A stretch of DNA of 49,435 bases. Origin: VRUE01 sp036376775. GTDB taxonomy: Bacteria; Actinomycetota; Thermoleophilia; Solirubrobacterales; 70-9. A program made the translations under genes and the position numbers. This document shows, piece by piece, positions 38,439-46,777 of this stretch. The DNA lies in contig DASUZP010000190.1 in assembly GCA_036376775.1 (NCBI GenBank), positions 1 to 49,435 on the forward strand, read 5' to 3'. Every line of letters starts with the position of its first letter. Within the stretch, counting starts at the first letter, position 1. The notes below the pieces were generated by a model. It was not told where the DNA came from and ran no database searches. It saw only the letters and a program-made list of their open reading frames with translations.

Positions 38439-38494
38439 CGCGGAGGGAGGGGGTGTTCGGACGGGTGAGTCCGCTAACACCCCCTCCCTCCGCG
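38439..38494. repeat. Structured palindromic repeat, copy 2
   Basis: Perfect 19-bp arms at 38439-38457 and 38476-38494 with an 18-base loop identical to copy 1. Relative to copy 1 the arms differ at several positions, but both sides changed together so pairing is kept. It lies between convergent genes (38351 and 38535), consistent with a terminator role. Confidence 0.85.
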
Positions 38495-38534
38495 ACAGGA
38501 CCCGCCGTTGAGAGCGTGGTCCCTCGCGGGTGAT

Positions 38535-39656
38535 CTACCCGCTGACGATCTGCGCCGGCACCTGCGAGAGTAGCTCGGCCAGCGCATCGATCTGCTGCGC
38601 CAGCTTGCGCGTGTCGGCCTGGGTCAGTTCGGTGTAGGAGACGAAGCCGTCGCCGCGCCGGTAGGGCTTCAGCGACGCGTAGACCTTGTCGAACTGGGCT
38701 TCGATTTCGCTCGCCAGCTTCGGGTCCTTGTCGGAGAGCAGCGGCTCGACCGCTTCGAACGCTGCCTCGGCGCCTTCGACGTTGGCCTCGAAGTCGACCA
38801 GGTCGATGTGCGAGTAGCGCTCCTCCTCGCCGGTGATCTTCGAGGCCGAGACCTCGCCCAGCAGCTCGTTGGCGCCGTTGGCGATCTGCACCGCCTGCAG
38901 GTCGACCGTCTTCACCTTGCGCTGCAGCTCTTCGACATCGGCCTGGAGCTGCTTTGCGACCGGGCTCATCCCAGCGGTCGAGTTGTCGACCCAGAGCGCC
39001 CTCTCGATCACGTGGAAGCCGCTCCATTCCTTCGCGGGCACGTCGTTCTCACGGGCGTCGATGCGCGGGTCGAGGTCGCCGAAGGACTCGGCCACCGGCT
39101 CGATCCGCTCGTAGGGGATGCGGGCCGGGGCGTAGAGGGCTTGCGCCTTCGCGACGTCGCCCGCTTCGACTGCGGCGACGAACGGCGCCGTGGCGGCGAC
39201 CAGCTCGGCGGTGTTCTTCTCGAGGTAGTCGCGGTACTGCGAGATCGCTTCTTCGACCTGTGGGCTGCTCTCGGCCTTGAGCTTGCCGCTGACGGTCAGC
39301 GTTCCCTTCTCATCGTCGCCGCCGGGGCAGTAGAGGGTGTATTCGCCCTGCTCGAGGGTTAGCGAGAAGCTGCCCGAGAGACCGTCGGAGAGGTTCTCGA
39401 CCTCGCCCAGGATCGTCTCGCCGTCGAGCACCTCGAGCTCGGTCACCTTGCGGGTGCCGGCGTTTTCCACGTCGAAGACGATCGGGCCGGCCGCGGCCTT
39501 CGCCGAGTTCGGCACGCAACCGGCGTCGGTCAGTTCGAAGGCCATCGTCTTGGCGCCCTTCGGCGCGTCGCCGCTGGAGCCGCAGGCGCTTGCGAAGAGA
39601 GTGAGAAGGCCGGCGCCGGCGACGAGCAGCACTGCGCGGACGGGGAATCGGTTCAT
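38535..39656 (-). CDS. efeO: EfeO iron-uptake lipoprotein (cupredoxin + M75 imelysin-like)
   Basis: 373 residues. A lipoprotein signal ends in 'ASAC' (Cys25). Residues about 36-125 form an EfeO-N cupredoxin-like domain; the remainder is an M75 helical domain with the H-x-x-E motif 'HVIE' at 215-218. This two-domain form matches classical EfeO, which binds extracellular iron and passes it to the EfeU permease. The GTTAGGG-CA-CCCTAAC palindrome lies 36 bases upstream. Third gene of the efeU-efeB-efeO locus, separated from efeB by a strong hairpin and so probably with its own promoter. Confidence 0.93.
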   Translation of the reverse strand: MNRFPVRAVLLVAGAGLLTLFASACGSSGDAPKGAKTMAFELTDAGCVPNSAKAAAGPIVFDVENAGTRKVTELEVLDGETILGEVENLSDGLSGSFSLTLEQGEYTLYCPGGDDEKGTLTVSGKLKAESSPQVEEAISQYRDYLEKNTAELVAATAPFVAAVEAGDVAKAQALYAPARIPYERIEPVAESFGDLDPRIDARENDVPAKEWSGFHVIERALWVDNSTAGMSPVAKQLQADVEELQRKVKTVDLQAVQIANGANELLGEVSASKITGEEERYSHIDLVDFEANVEGAEAAFEAVEPLLSDKDPKLASEIEAQFDKVYASLKPYRRGDGFVSYTELTQADTRKLAQQIDALAELLSQVPAQIVSG

Positions 39657-39691
39657 CGGGTGAGACTCCTTGGTCGGTGTGAAGGACGAGA

Positions 39692-39707
39692 GTTAGGGCA
39701 CCCTAAC
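39692..39707 (-). promoter_or_regulatory. Iron-box-like palindrome upstream of efeO
   Basis: GTTAGGG-CA-CCCTAAC, perfect 7-bp arms. The inner TTAGG...CCCTAA matches the site upstream of efeU and resembles DtxR/IdeR-type boxes. A weaker related site, GTAGG-ATTAC-CCTAC, follows at about 39725-39739. Confidence 0.6.
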
Positions 39708-39737
39708 AAAAACCGACGAATCCAGTAGGATTACCCT

Positions 39738-39785
39738 ACGTGCCGGTGATCGAGGACCCATACGGGCCGCCGATCACCGGCACGT
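39738..39785 (-). terminator. Hairpin at the 3' end of efeB
   Basis: Perfect 15-bp inverted repeat: ACGTGCCGGTGATCG (39738-39752) and its complement (39771-39785), three bases past the efeB stop. No T-run. Likely ends or attenuates the efeU-efeB transcript. Confidence 0.7.
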
Positions 39786-39788
39786 CCA

Positions 39789-41024
39789 TCAGCCGAGCAG
39801 TGTTTCGCCTACGTAGCCGCCATCGCTGGCGCCGGGTGGGATTGCGAAGACGGCGCTGCCGACGTGCTTGATGTACTCGTTGAGGGCGTCGTTGGAGCCG
39901 AGCCGGCGCTGGATCGCGACGAACTGACGCTCCGGGTCGCGCTGGAAGGCGATGAAGAAGAGGCCGGCTTCGAGCTCGCCGAGGCTCTCGTCGACTCCAT
40001 CGGTGAAGGAGTAGCCGCGGCGCAGGATGCGCTCGCCGCCGTTGACGCTGGCAGAGGCGAGGCGCACATGGGCATCGACCGGGATCGCCGGTTTGCCGCC
40101 GATTTCGGCCTCGAGGTCGAGCGGGTCGGACTCCTTCGAGCCACCGAGAGGCGCTCCCTCGTACTTGTTGCGGCCGATCGTCTGCACCTGGTCTTCCAGC
40201 GCCGAGCGGTCCCAGATCTCGAGCAGCATGCGGATTCGGCGGCTGACCAGGTAGCTGCCGCCGCGCATCCAGGCGGGCCCCTCGTCGCCGACCCAGACGA
40301 AGCGCCGCATTGCGTCGGTGTCCTCGGCGCGGATGTTCGCGGTGCCGTCCTTGAAGCCCATCAGGTTGCGCGGCGTGTCCTGGCTGCGGCTGGTGGTCGA
40401 GGTGCGGCCGAAGCCGAGCTGCGACCAGCGCATGACCACGGTGCCGCGGCCGATCCGGGCCAGGTTGCGGATCGCGTGGAAGGCGACCTGCGGGTCGTCG
40501 GAGCAGGCCTGCACGCAGATGTCGCCACCGCTTTCGGCGGGGTTGAGCTCGTCCGCGGGCAACGGCGGGATCTCACGCAGCGCCGCTGGCCTCTTCCCGC
40601 GCAGGCCGAGCCCGCGGCGCTCGAACAGGCTTGGGCCGAAGCCGATCGTGACGGTGAGGCGCGAGGGCAGCAGGCCGACCGTCTCGCCCGTGTCTTCGGG
40701 AGGCGCGAGCTCAACGCTGTTGGCGTTGCCGATCATCTTGCCTTCGGTCATTTCGGCCGCTGCCCGCGACCACTCGCGCAGCAGTTCGCGCAGCTCGGCG
40801 CGGCTGTTCGTGACCAGGTCGAAGGCGGCGAAATGGAGGCGGTCCTGGGCCGCGGTGTCGATGCCGGCCTGGTGCTCCCCGTAGAAGGCGACCGAGCCGG
40901 TCCCGTCCGAGCTCGCCTCCGCGGTTTCCTGACCGACCAGGTATCCGGTGGCGCCGCCGAGTCCGAGCCCGGCAGCTCCTGCGCCGGCCGAGGCCAGCAG
41001 ACGTCGACGCGTAATCGGGCTCAT
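39789..41024 (-). CDS. efeB: EfeB, Tat-exported Dyp-type heme peroxidase
   Basis: 411 residues. A twin-arginine signal is present ('ITRRRLLASAGAGAAGLGLG'). The Dyp signature 'GFKDGTAN' lies at 223-230 with the catalytic Asp226, and a proximal-His candidate is 'DAHVRLAS' near 325 followed by 'RILRRGYSFTDG'. The enzyme binds heme outside the membrane and supports iron uptake through EfeU-EfeO. It lies between efeU and efeO in the locus; a stem-loop of 18 pairs separates it from efeU. Confidence 0.94.
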   Translation of the reverse strand: MSPITRRRLLASAGAGAAGLGLGGATGYLVGQETAEASSDGTGSVAFYGEHQAGIDTAAQDRLHFAAFDLVTNSRAELRELLREWSRAAAEMTEGKMIGNANSVELAPPEDTGETVGLLPSRLTVTIGFGPSLFERRGLGLRGKRPAALREIPPLPADELNPAESGGDICVQACSDDPQVAFHAIRNLARIGRGTVVMRWSQLGFGRTSTTSRSQDTPRNLMGFKDGTANIRAEDTDAMRRFVWVGDEGPAWMRGGSYLVSRRIRMLLEIWDRSALEDQVQTIGRNKYEGAPLGGSKESDPLDLEAEIGGKPAIPVDAHVRLASASVNGGERILRRGYSFTDGVDESLGELEAGLFFIAFQRDPERQFVAIQRRLGSNDALNEYIKHVGSAVFAIPPGASDGGYVGETLLG

Positions 41025-41039
41025 CGTTGCGCGAGAAGT

Positions 41040-41086
41040 TTCCGGTGCGCCTTTTCCTCTCTACAGGTGGGAAAGGCGCACCGGAA
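41040..41086 (-). terminator. Hairpin between efeU and efeB (attenuator-like)
   Basis: TTCCGGTGCGCCTTT (41040-41054) and its complement (41072-41086), extendable to 18 pairs including one G-U. It lies in the 76-base gap between co-directional genes and could partially terminate transcription, lowering efeB relative to efeU. Confidence 0.65.
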
Positions 41087-41100
41087 GCTATTCAGAGGCT

Positions 41101-41958
41101 TCACGCCGGGATCTCCGCTGGCGCAGCCGACCGCTTCGGTGTGCGGGCGCGGGGGCGGAGGCGGCTGGGCCAGAGCACGTAGAGCGTCATCGGCACTGCG
41201 TAGAGCAGGTAGACGAGCGCCTCGCCGACGGTCGGCTGGGGCTGCAGGCCAAGCATGCCGGTCAGCAGCGAGCCCGAGATCGTTCCCGGCTGGACCAGCC
41301 AGGTGAGGTCGACGGCCTGTCCCTGCAGGTTGTTGAACCAGCCCGCCTCGTGGGCGGTGTGCAGTGAGGTCGAGAGCAGCCCGGCGGCGACGAAGACGAG
41401 GATCAGGCCGGTGATGCGGAAGAAGCGGTTCAGGTTGATCCGCACGCCGCCGCGGTAGATGCCGAGGCCGATCGCGATCGCCGCGACCAGTCCGATCACG
41501 GCGCCCGCGCCGGCCGCGGTGGTGTCGCTGGCGTCCTGGAAGGCGGCGAGCAGGAAGACCGAGGTCTCGAAGCCCTCGCGCAGGACCGCGAGGAAGGCCA
41601 TCGCGACCAGCGCCATCGCCGAGCCGCGGGCCAGCGCCGCCCCCGCGCTCCCTTCCAGCGCCGCTTTGATGCCGCGGGCGTTGCGGCGCATCCAGACGAT
41701 CATGTAGGTGACGGCGGTGACGGCGATCAGCCCGATCACCGTCTCCAGGCCCTCCTGCTCGCGTTGCGGGAGCTGTTCGCCGACGACCTCGAGCAGCACG
41801 GCGATCCCCAGGCAGAGAAGGACCGCGATCCCGACGCCGATCCACATCTGCTTGATCGCGTCGCCCCTTCCCTCTTTGACCAGGAAGGCGGCGATGATGC
41901 CGACGATCAGCGAAGCCTCGACGCCCTCGCGCAGGGCTATGACAAGAGTTGGGATCAT
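41101..41958 (-). CDS. efeU: EfeU, FTR1-family iron permease
   Basis: 285 residues with about seven membrane helices. The two iron-pathway motifs of FTR1 proteins are present: 'REGVE' (10-14) and 'REGFE' (about 137). The N-terminus 'MIPTLVIALREGVEASLIVG' is characteristic. It imports ferric iron delivered by EfeO with EfeB. First gene of the locus; an iron-box-like palindrome lies 20 bases upstream of its ATG. Confidence 0.95.
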   Translation of the reverse strand: MIPTLVIALREGVEASLIVGIIAAFLVKEGRGDAIKQMWIGVGIAVLLCLGIAVLLEVVGEQLPQREQEGLETVIGLIAVTAVTYMIVWMRRNARGIKAALEGSAGAALARGSAMALVAMAFLAVLREGFETSVFLLAAFQDASDTTAAGAGAVIGLVAAIAIGLGIYRGGVRINLNRFFRITGLILVFVAAGLLSTSLHTAHEAGWFNNLQGQAVDLTWLVQPGTISGSLLTGMLGLQPQPTVGEALVYLLYAVPMTLYVLWPSRLRPRARTPKRSAAPAEIPA

Positions 41959-41977
41959 CGGTTCCGGAGCACTGTCC

Positions 41978-41997
41978 TTAGGTCACCCTAATTAGGG
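41978..41997 (-). promoter_or_regulatory. Iron-box-like overlapping palindromes upstream of efeU
   Basis: TTAGGTCACCCTAA (41978-41991) overlaps the perfect palindrome CCCTAATTAGGG (41986-41997). The first part nearly matches the site upstream of efeO. Position just upstream of the start fits a repressor acting on the promoter when iron is plentiful. Confidence 0.6.
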
Positions 41998-42044
41998 GCG
42001 CCAAAACCTAGCACAGCGGTTGGGATTGCTGCGAAGGCCGGGCT

Positions 42045-43442
42045 CTACGCTTCAGGGAGCCAGGGCTCGTACCACTGGCTGAGGCCGCGGGTGAGCTCGT
42101 TGGCCTCCTTCGGTCCCCAGGTGCCAGGCTCGTAGGGGTAGACCGGCCCCGGTTCTTCGAGCAGCGGCTCGACGATCCGCCAGGTCTCCTCGACCGTGTC
42201 CTGGCGGGTGAAGAGCTGGTAGCGGCCGGCGAGGGCGTCGCCGAGCAGTCGCTCGTAGGGCTCCGGCTCCTCGCCGGGGACCTTTTCGAACAGCACCTGG
42301 AGGTCGGCGGGCTCGAAGGCCTCCTCGCCGGCCCGCTTGGCGAAGAGGCGGATCCGGGCGCCCGGTGTCGGCTCGATCCGCACCGTCAACTGATTCGGAT
42401 CGGGTTTGCCCCCGCCGACGCCGAGAGGCGGCGGGCGCTTGAAGGTGACCGTCACCTCGCTTGCCTTTGCCGGCATGCACTTGCCGGCGCGGATGAAGAA
42501 GGGGACGCCGCTCCAGCGCCAGTTGTCGACCGCCAGCTCGACCGCGGCGAAGGTCTCGGTGGTCGAGTCGGCGGCGACGTCCTTGACCTCGCGGAAGCCC
42601 TCGTACTGGCCACGTACGTAGCGCTTCGGATCCGCGGTCCGCGTCGCTTTGAAGAATTCGAGCTTCTTGTCGCGGATCGAGTCGTGGTGGTTGCCGGTCG
42701 GCGGTCCCATTCCGACCAGCGCCAGCACCTGCAGCGCGTGGTTCTGGATCACGTCGCGCATCGCTCCGACGGCGTCGTAGAAGCGACCGCGGTCGTCGAC
42801 GCCGAAGTTCTCAGCGATCGTCATCTGCACGTGGGCGACGTGCTCGCGGTTCCAGACCGGCTCCAGCAGCGAGTTGGCGAAGCGCAAGTAGGTGATGTCC
42901 ATCACCGGCTCCTTGCCGAGGTAGTGGTCGATGCGGAGGATCTGCTCCTCGTCCAGGACCTCGCACAGTTCCGCGTTGAGCGCCCGCGCCGACTCGAGGT
43001 CGTGGCCGAAGGGCTTCTCGATCACCACCCGGGCTCCCTCGGTGAGGCCGGCGCCGGCGAGGCCGTGGACGACGGTGGCGAAGAGGGAGGGGGGGATCTC
43101 GAGGTAGAAGACCGGGCGGCTGCAGCCCGCGATCGCCTTGCCGACCTTCTCGAAGGTGCCGGCGTCGGCGTAGTCGCCCTGGATGTAGGTGAGGCGGGCG
43201 GCGAGGCGTTTGAAGACGTCCTCGTCGGGGCTGCTGACCGTCGCGCCGATCGCATCGTGGGCGTGCCGGCGCAGTTTCTCGGTGTCCCAATCGTCAATTG
43301 CGACGCCGACGATCGGGCAGTCGAGCTTGCCCCCGGCCTCCAACCGGTAGAGCGCCCGGAAGGTCATTTTCTTCGCCAGGTCGCCGCTGATCCCGAAGAT
43401 CGTCAGCACGTCGGCCACGGCGCCGTCCTTCCGCTTCGCCAT
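42045..43442 (-). CDS. zwf: Glucose-6-phosphate 1-dehydrogenase
   Basis: 465 residues from the ATG at 43442. NADP-binding 'IFGISGDLAKKMTFRALYRL' opens the protein, the active-site signature 'RIDHYLGKEPVMD' lies near residue 180, and 'YPYEPGTWGPKEA' near the end is conserved in G6PDHs. It oxidises glucose-6-phosphate to 6-phosphogluconolactone, forming NADPH. Divergent from gnd-pgl, whose products catalyse the next steps, across a 100-base promoter region. Confidence 0.96.
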   Translation of the reverse strand: MAKRKDGAVADVLTIFGISGDLAKKMTFRALYRLEAGGKLDCPIVGVAIDDWDTEKLRRHAHDAIGATVSSPDEDVFKRLAARLTYIQGDYADAGTFEKVGKAIAGCSRPVFYLEIPPSLFATVVHGLAGAGLTEGARVVIEKPFGHDLESARALNAELCEVLDEEQILRIDHYLGKEPVMDITYLRFANSLLEPVWNREHVAHVQMTIAENFGVDDRGRFYDAVGAMRDVIQNHALQVLALVGMGPPTGNHHDSIRDKKLEFFKATRTADPKRYVRGQYEGFREVKDVAADSTTETFAAVELAVDNWRWSGVPFFIRAGKCMPAKASEVTVTFKRPPPLGVGGGKPDPNQLTVRIEPTPGARIRLFAKRAGEEAFEPADLQVLFEKVPGEEPEPYERLLGDALAGRYQLFTRQDTVEETWRIVEPLLEEPGPVYPYEPGTWGPKEANELTRGLSQWYEPWLPEA

Positions 43443-43542
43443 CGCTTGCCAGGCTATCCGAGTCGACAGCCGGGGGCGCCGCTTGCGTCGCGTAGGGTAG
43501 GCCGAGGAAGCTGGAGCCGAGCGAGTATTGGAGGAGCTGCTG

Positions 43543-44559
43543 ATGGAGCTGGGAATCGTCGGACTCGGACGCATGGGAGCGAACATGGCTCGCCGCCTGA
43601 TCCGGGACGGCCATCGCATCGTCGCCTACGACGTCAACGCCGACGCGGTTGCCGGGCTGGCCGGGGAGGGGGCGGACGGCGCCTCGTCGCTGCAGGATCT
43701 GGCCGCCAAGTTGAGCGCGCCGCGGGCCGTCTGGGTGATGGTCCCCTCGGGCGAGATCACCGAGCAGACGGTTGAGGACGTCGCCGCGGTGCTGGAGCCA
43801 GGCGACGCGATCGTCGACGGCGGCAACTCCTACTACCGCGACGACATCCGCCGTGCCGAGAAGCTGCGCGATGGGGGGATCGATTTTGTCGACTGCGGCA
43901 CCAGCGGCGGCGTCTTCGGCCTCGAGCGCGGCTACTGCCTGATGATCGGCGGGCCCGACGGAGCGGTCGAGCGACTCGACCCGATCTTCGCCAGCCTCGC
44001 CCCGGGTGTGGAGGCGGCGGAGCGCACTCCGGGGCGCAGCGGCGGTGTCTCGTCTGCCGAGAACGGCTACCTGCACTGCGGACCGAACGGTGCCGGGCAC
44101 TTCGTGAAGATGGTCCACAACGGGATCGAGTACGGGATCATGGCCGCCTACGCCGAGGGTCTCAACATCCTCAAAAACGCCAACGCTGGCAAGGCGCAGC
44201 GCGAGCAGGACGCCGAGACCGCGCCACTCGAGCAGCCCGAGTACTACCAGTACGACCTCGACCTGCCCGAGGTCGCCGAGGTCTGGCGGCGAGGCAGCGT
44301 GATCGGCTCCTGGCTGCTCGATCTGACCGCGGCGGCGATGCAGGAATCCCCCGACCTCGCCGACTTCGCCGGCCGCGTCTCCGACTCGGGCGAGGGCCGC
44401 TGGACCTCGATCGCGGCGATCGACGAGGGCGTGCCGGCGCCGGTGCTGACCACGGCGCTGTACGAGCGCTTCTTTTCGCGCGGCCTCGACGACTTCGGCG
44501 ACAAAGTGCTCTCCGCCATGCGCAAACAGTTCGGCGGCCACGATGAGAAGGCTTCGTAG
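43543..44559 (+). CDS. gnd: 6-phosphogluconate dehydrogenase (decarboxylating), short form
   Basis: 338 residues; GGAGGAG precedes the ATG at 43543. Cofactor motif 'LGIVGLGRMGANMARRLI', substrate motif 'VDCGTSGGVFGLERGYCLMIGG', and 'GAGHFVKMVHNGIEYG' with catalytic Lys and Asn. At 338 residues it belongs to the short bacterial 6PGDH type rather than the 470-residue enterobacterial form. It converts 6-phosphogluconate to ribulose-5-phosphate and CO2. Followed 26 bases later by pgl. Confidence 0.93.
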   Translation: MELGIVGLGRMGANMARRLIRDGHRIVAYDVNADAVAGLAGEGADGASSLQDLAAKLSAPRAVWVMVPSGEITEQTVEDVAAVLEPGDAIVDGGNSYYRDDIRRAEKLRDGGIDFVDCGTSGGVFGLERGYCLMIGGPDGAVERLDPIFASLAPGVEAAERTPGRSGGVSSAENGYLHCGPNGAGHFVKMVHNGIEYGIMAAYAEGLNILKNANAGKAQREQDAETAPLEQPEYYQYDLDLPEVAEVWRRGSVIGSWLLDLTAAAMQESPDLADFAGRVSDSGEGRWTSIAAIDEGVPAPVLTTALYERFFSRGLDDFGDKVLSAMRKQFGGHDEKAS

Positions 44560-44585
44560 GCCCGCGAGCGGGTAAGGCGATCCCG

Positions 44586-45266
44586 ATGGCGATCGAGACG
44601 AAGATCTGCGCCGGTGCCGACGAGGCCTCGCGCGTCGCGGCCGAAGCCGTGGCCGCTGCGGGCCAGGGCTCGGTCGAGGAGCGTGGCGAGTTCGAGCTGG
44701 CGCTGAGCGGCGGTAAGACGCCGTGGGCGATGATCGGCCTGCTCGGCGAAATGGACGAGATGCCCTGGGAGAGCGCGCACATCTACCAGGTCGACGAGCG
44801 CGTGGCGCCGCCCGGCGACGAGGCGCGCAACCTCACCCACCTGGTGCAGATGCTCTCGCTCGATCACCAGGCGGCACTGCGGCCGATGCCGGTGACCAGC
44901 CGCGACCTCGAACTCTCCGCCGCGGAGTACGAAGTGCACGTTCCCGAGCGGCTCGATCTGATCCACCTCGGGTTGGGCCCGGACGGTCACACGGCATCGC
45001 TGGTCCCCGGCGACTCCGTGCTCGAAGTCGACGAGCTCCGCGTGGCGATGACCGCAGGCTCCTATCAGGGTCACCGTCGGATGACGCTCACCTATCCGGC
45101 GCTCGCCGCGGCACGCCAGATCCTCTGGCTCGTCATGGGGGAGGAGGCGCGCGAGCCGCTCGCCAAATTGCTTGCCGGCGACACCTCGATCCCCGCCGGT
45201 CGAGTTGAGAACGACAACATGCTCGTCGTCTGCGACGAGGCCGCCGCCGGGAGCCCGGCGGGATGA
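44586..45266 (+). CDS. pgl: 6-phosphogluconolactonase
   Basis: 226 residues. 'FELALSGGKTPWAMIGLL' and 'DLIHLGLGPDGHTASLVPG' are the two signature blocks of the Pgl/glucosamine-6-phosphate-isomerase-like fold; 'HIYQVDERVAPPGDEARN' supplies further sugar-phosphate contacts. It hydrolyses the product of Zwf to 6-phosphogluconate. The stop overlaps the crotonase start by four bases. Confidence 0.93.
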   Translation: MAIETKICAGADEASRVAAEAVAAAGQGSVEERGEFELALSGGKTPWAMIGLLGEMDEMPWESAHIYQVDERVAPPGDEARNLTHLVQMLSLDHQAALRPMPVTSRDLELSAAEYEVHVPERLDLIHLGLGPDGHTASLVPGDSVLEVDELRVAMTAGSYQGHRRMTLTYPALAAARQILWLVMGEEAREPLAKLLAGDTSIPAGRVENDNMLVVCDEAAAGSPAG

Positions 45267-46189
45267 GCGCCGGCCCGGCCGGCGACGCGGGCGGGGGCAA
45301 TTTCGAGACGCTGCTTTACGGCGAGGCCGACGGCATCGCGACGATCACGCTGAACCGGCCCGACTCGCTCAACACGATCGTTCCGCCGATGCCCGAAGAG
45401 GTCGAGGCCGCGGTCGAGCGGGCGGTCCACGACGCGGGTGTGAAGGTGATCGTCCTGCGCGGTGCCGGGCGTGCCTTCTGCGCCGGCTATGACTTCGGCG
45501 ACGGCTTCCACCACTGGGACGAGGCGCTGACCACCGAGGGCAAGTGGGACCCGGGCAAGGACTTTGTCGCCGCCACCGCCCCGGCGCTGGCGCCGACGCA
45601 GAAGCTGATGAGCATCTGGCGATCGCCGAAGCCGACGATCGCCCAGGTGCACGGCTGGTGCGTCGGCGGCGGCAGCGACTTCGCCCTCTGCGCCGACCTG
45701 GTGATCGCCAGCGAGGACGCCCGTATCGGCACGCCCTACTCGCGCATGTGGGGCGCCTACCTCTCCGGCATGTGGCTCTACCGGCTGGGCCTGACCAGGG
45801 CCAAGGAGTACGCGCTTACCGGCAAGCCGCTCTCGGGCGTCGAGGCTGCGGAGGTCGAGCTGATCAATCGCGCGGTGCCCTTCGAGCAACTGGAGCAGAC
45901 GGTCGCCGAGGCGGCCCGTGAGCTGGCCTCGATCCCCGCCTCGCAGCTCGCCGCGATGAAGCTGGTCGTCAACCACGCCTACGAGAACATGGGCCTCGCC
46001 TCGACCCAGACCCTCGGTCCGATCCTCGACGGCCTGATGCGCAACACGCCCGATGCGAAGCGCTTCATCGAGCTCGCCGAGCAACAGGGCGTCTCCGCCG
46101 CGGTCGGCGAGCGCGACGGTCCCTTTGGCGACTACAGCCAGGCCAACCCGGAGGACAAGCCGAACCCGAACAACGCGATCGAGCCCTGA
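45263..46189 (+). CDS. Enoyl-CoA hydratase/isomerase (crotonase) family protein
   Basis: 308 residues; ATGA overlap with pgl. Crotonase features: 'GIATITLNRPDSLNTIVPPM', the oxyanion-hole regions 'VIVLRGAGRAFCAGYDFGDG' and 'TIAQVHGWCVGGGSDFALCA', and 'DLVIASEDARIGTPYSRMWG'. An N-terminal stretch of about 20 residues is extra. The insert 'FHHWDEALTTEGKWDPGKDF' after the first oxyanion loop is longer than in classic hydratases. The substrate is unknown; its coupling to pentose-phosphate genes is unexpected. Confidence 0.88.
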   Translation: MSAGPAGDAGGGNFETLLYGEADGIATITLNRPDSLNTIVPPMPEEVEAAVERAVHDAGVKVIVLRGAGRAFCAGYDFGDGFHHWDEALTTEGKWDPGKDFVAATAPALAPTQKLMSIWRSPKPTIAQVHGWCVGGGSDFALCADLVIASEDARIGTPYSRMWGAYLSGMWLYRLGLTRAKEYALTGKPLSGVEAAEVELINRAVPFEQLEQTVAEAARELASIPASQLAAMKLVVNHAYENMGLASTQTLGPILDGLMRNTPDAKRFIELAEQQGVSAAVGERDGPFGDYSQANPEDKPNPNNAIEP

Positions 46190-46195
46190 GCCGGA

Positions 46196-46777
46196 TCAAG
46201 CATGGGCTTTGAGGTCGGCCAGGTGCGCCAAGCGCGGATCGCGTTTGCCCACCATGCGCTCGAGCCATTGTTCGACCTCGTCGATGCGGAGGTCGTCGGT
46301 GGCAAGCAGCATCTGCTCGATGTCCAGCCAGTCCTTGCGGCGGTCGAACATCGCCTTGCACACCACCAGGTGCTCGGGTGAGAGGATCGAGACCGTCGTC
46401 CCGCCGAAGGGCACGCGTCGCGCTTCCCGGCGCATCTCGTCGTGAATCGGGTCGTAAGCGAAGAAGAGGTCGACCGGGTTGTCTCCCCACCACAGACGGC
46501 ACTGGCCATCTCGTTCCAGGGCTGCCGGCTCCAGAGCCTCGATCGCGACGCCGAGCGGGCCGAGTGCGGCGACGACTTCCTGCCAGTGTTCAGCCGGGAC
46601 GAATACGTTGAGGTCGATGTCGATCGTCGCTCGCGGAGTTGCGTAGTAGGCGAGCGCAAGCGCTCCGCCAAGCGCGTGGGGGATCTTCGCCGCCCCCAAG
46701 GCTTCGTGGATTGCGATCACCTTGTCGGGCAGCGGCGGCTGTTCGCTGCTTGCGGTTCTTGGCTTCGAGTCATTCAT
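46196..46777 (-). CDS. Nucleotidyltransferase-fold protein (DUF6036/AbiEii-like)
   Basis: 193 residues from the ATG at 46777, which overlaps the stop of the upstream gene. The nucleotidyltransferase core is visible: 'IPHALGGALALAYYATPRAT' with 'DIDLNVFVPAEHW' (the D-x-D metal ligands), then 'VDLFFAYDPIHDEM' and 'LSPEHLVVCKAMFDRRKDWLD', typical of AbiEii-like and Mnt-like proteins. Such proteins are often the toxin or modifying half of toxin-antitoxin pairs. Here it is coupled to the 46774 gene under a palindromic operator. Convergent with the crotonase gene, six bases between stops. Confidence 0.75.
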   Translation of the reverse strand: MNDSKPRTASSEQPPLPDKVIAIHEALGAAKIPHALGGALALAYYATPRATIDIDLNVFVPAEHWQEVVAALGPLGVAIEALEPAALERDGQCRLWWGDNPVDLFFAYDPIHDEMRREARRVPFGGTTVSILSPEHLVVCKAMFDRRKDWLDIEQMLLATDDLRIDEVEQWLERMVGKRDPRLAHLADLKAHA

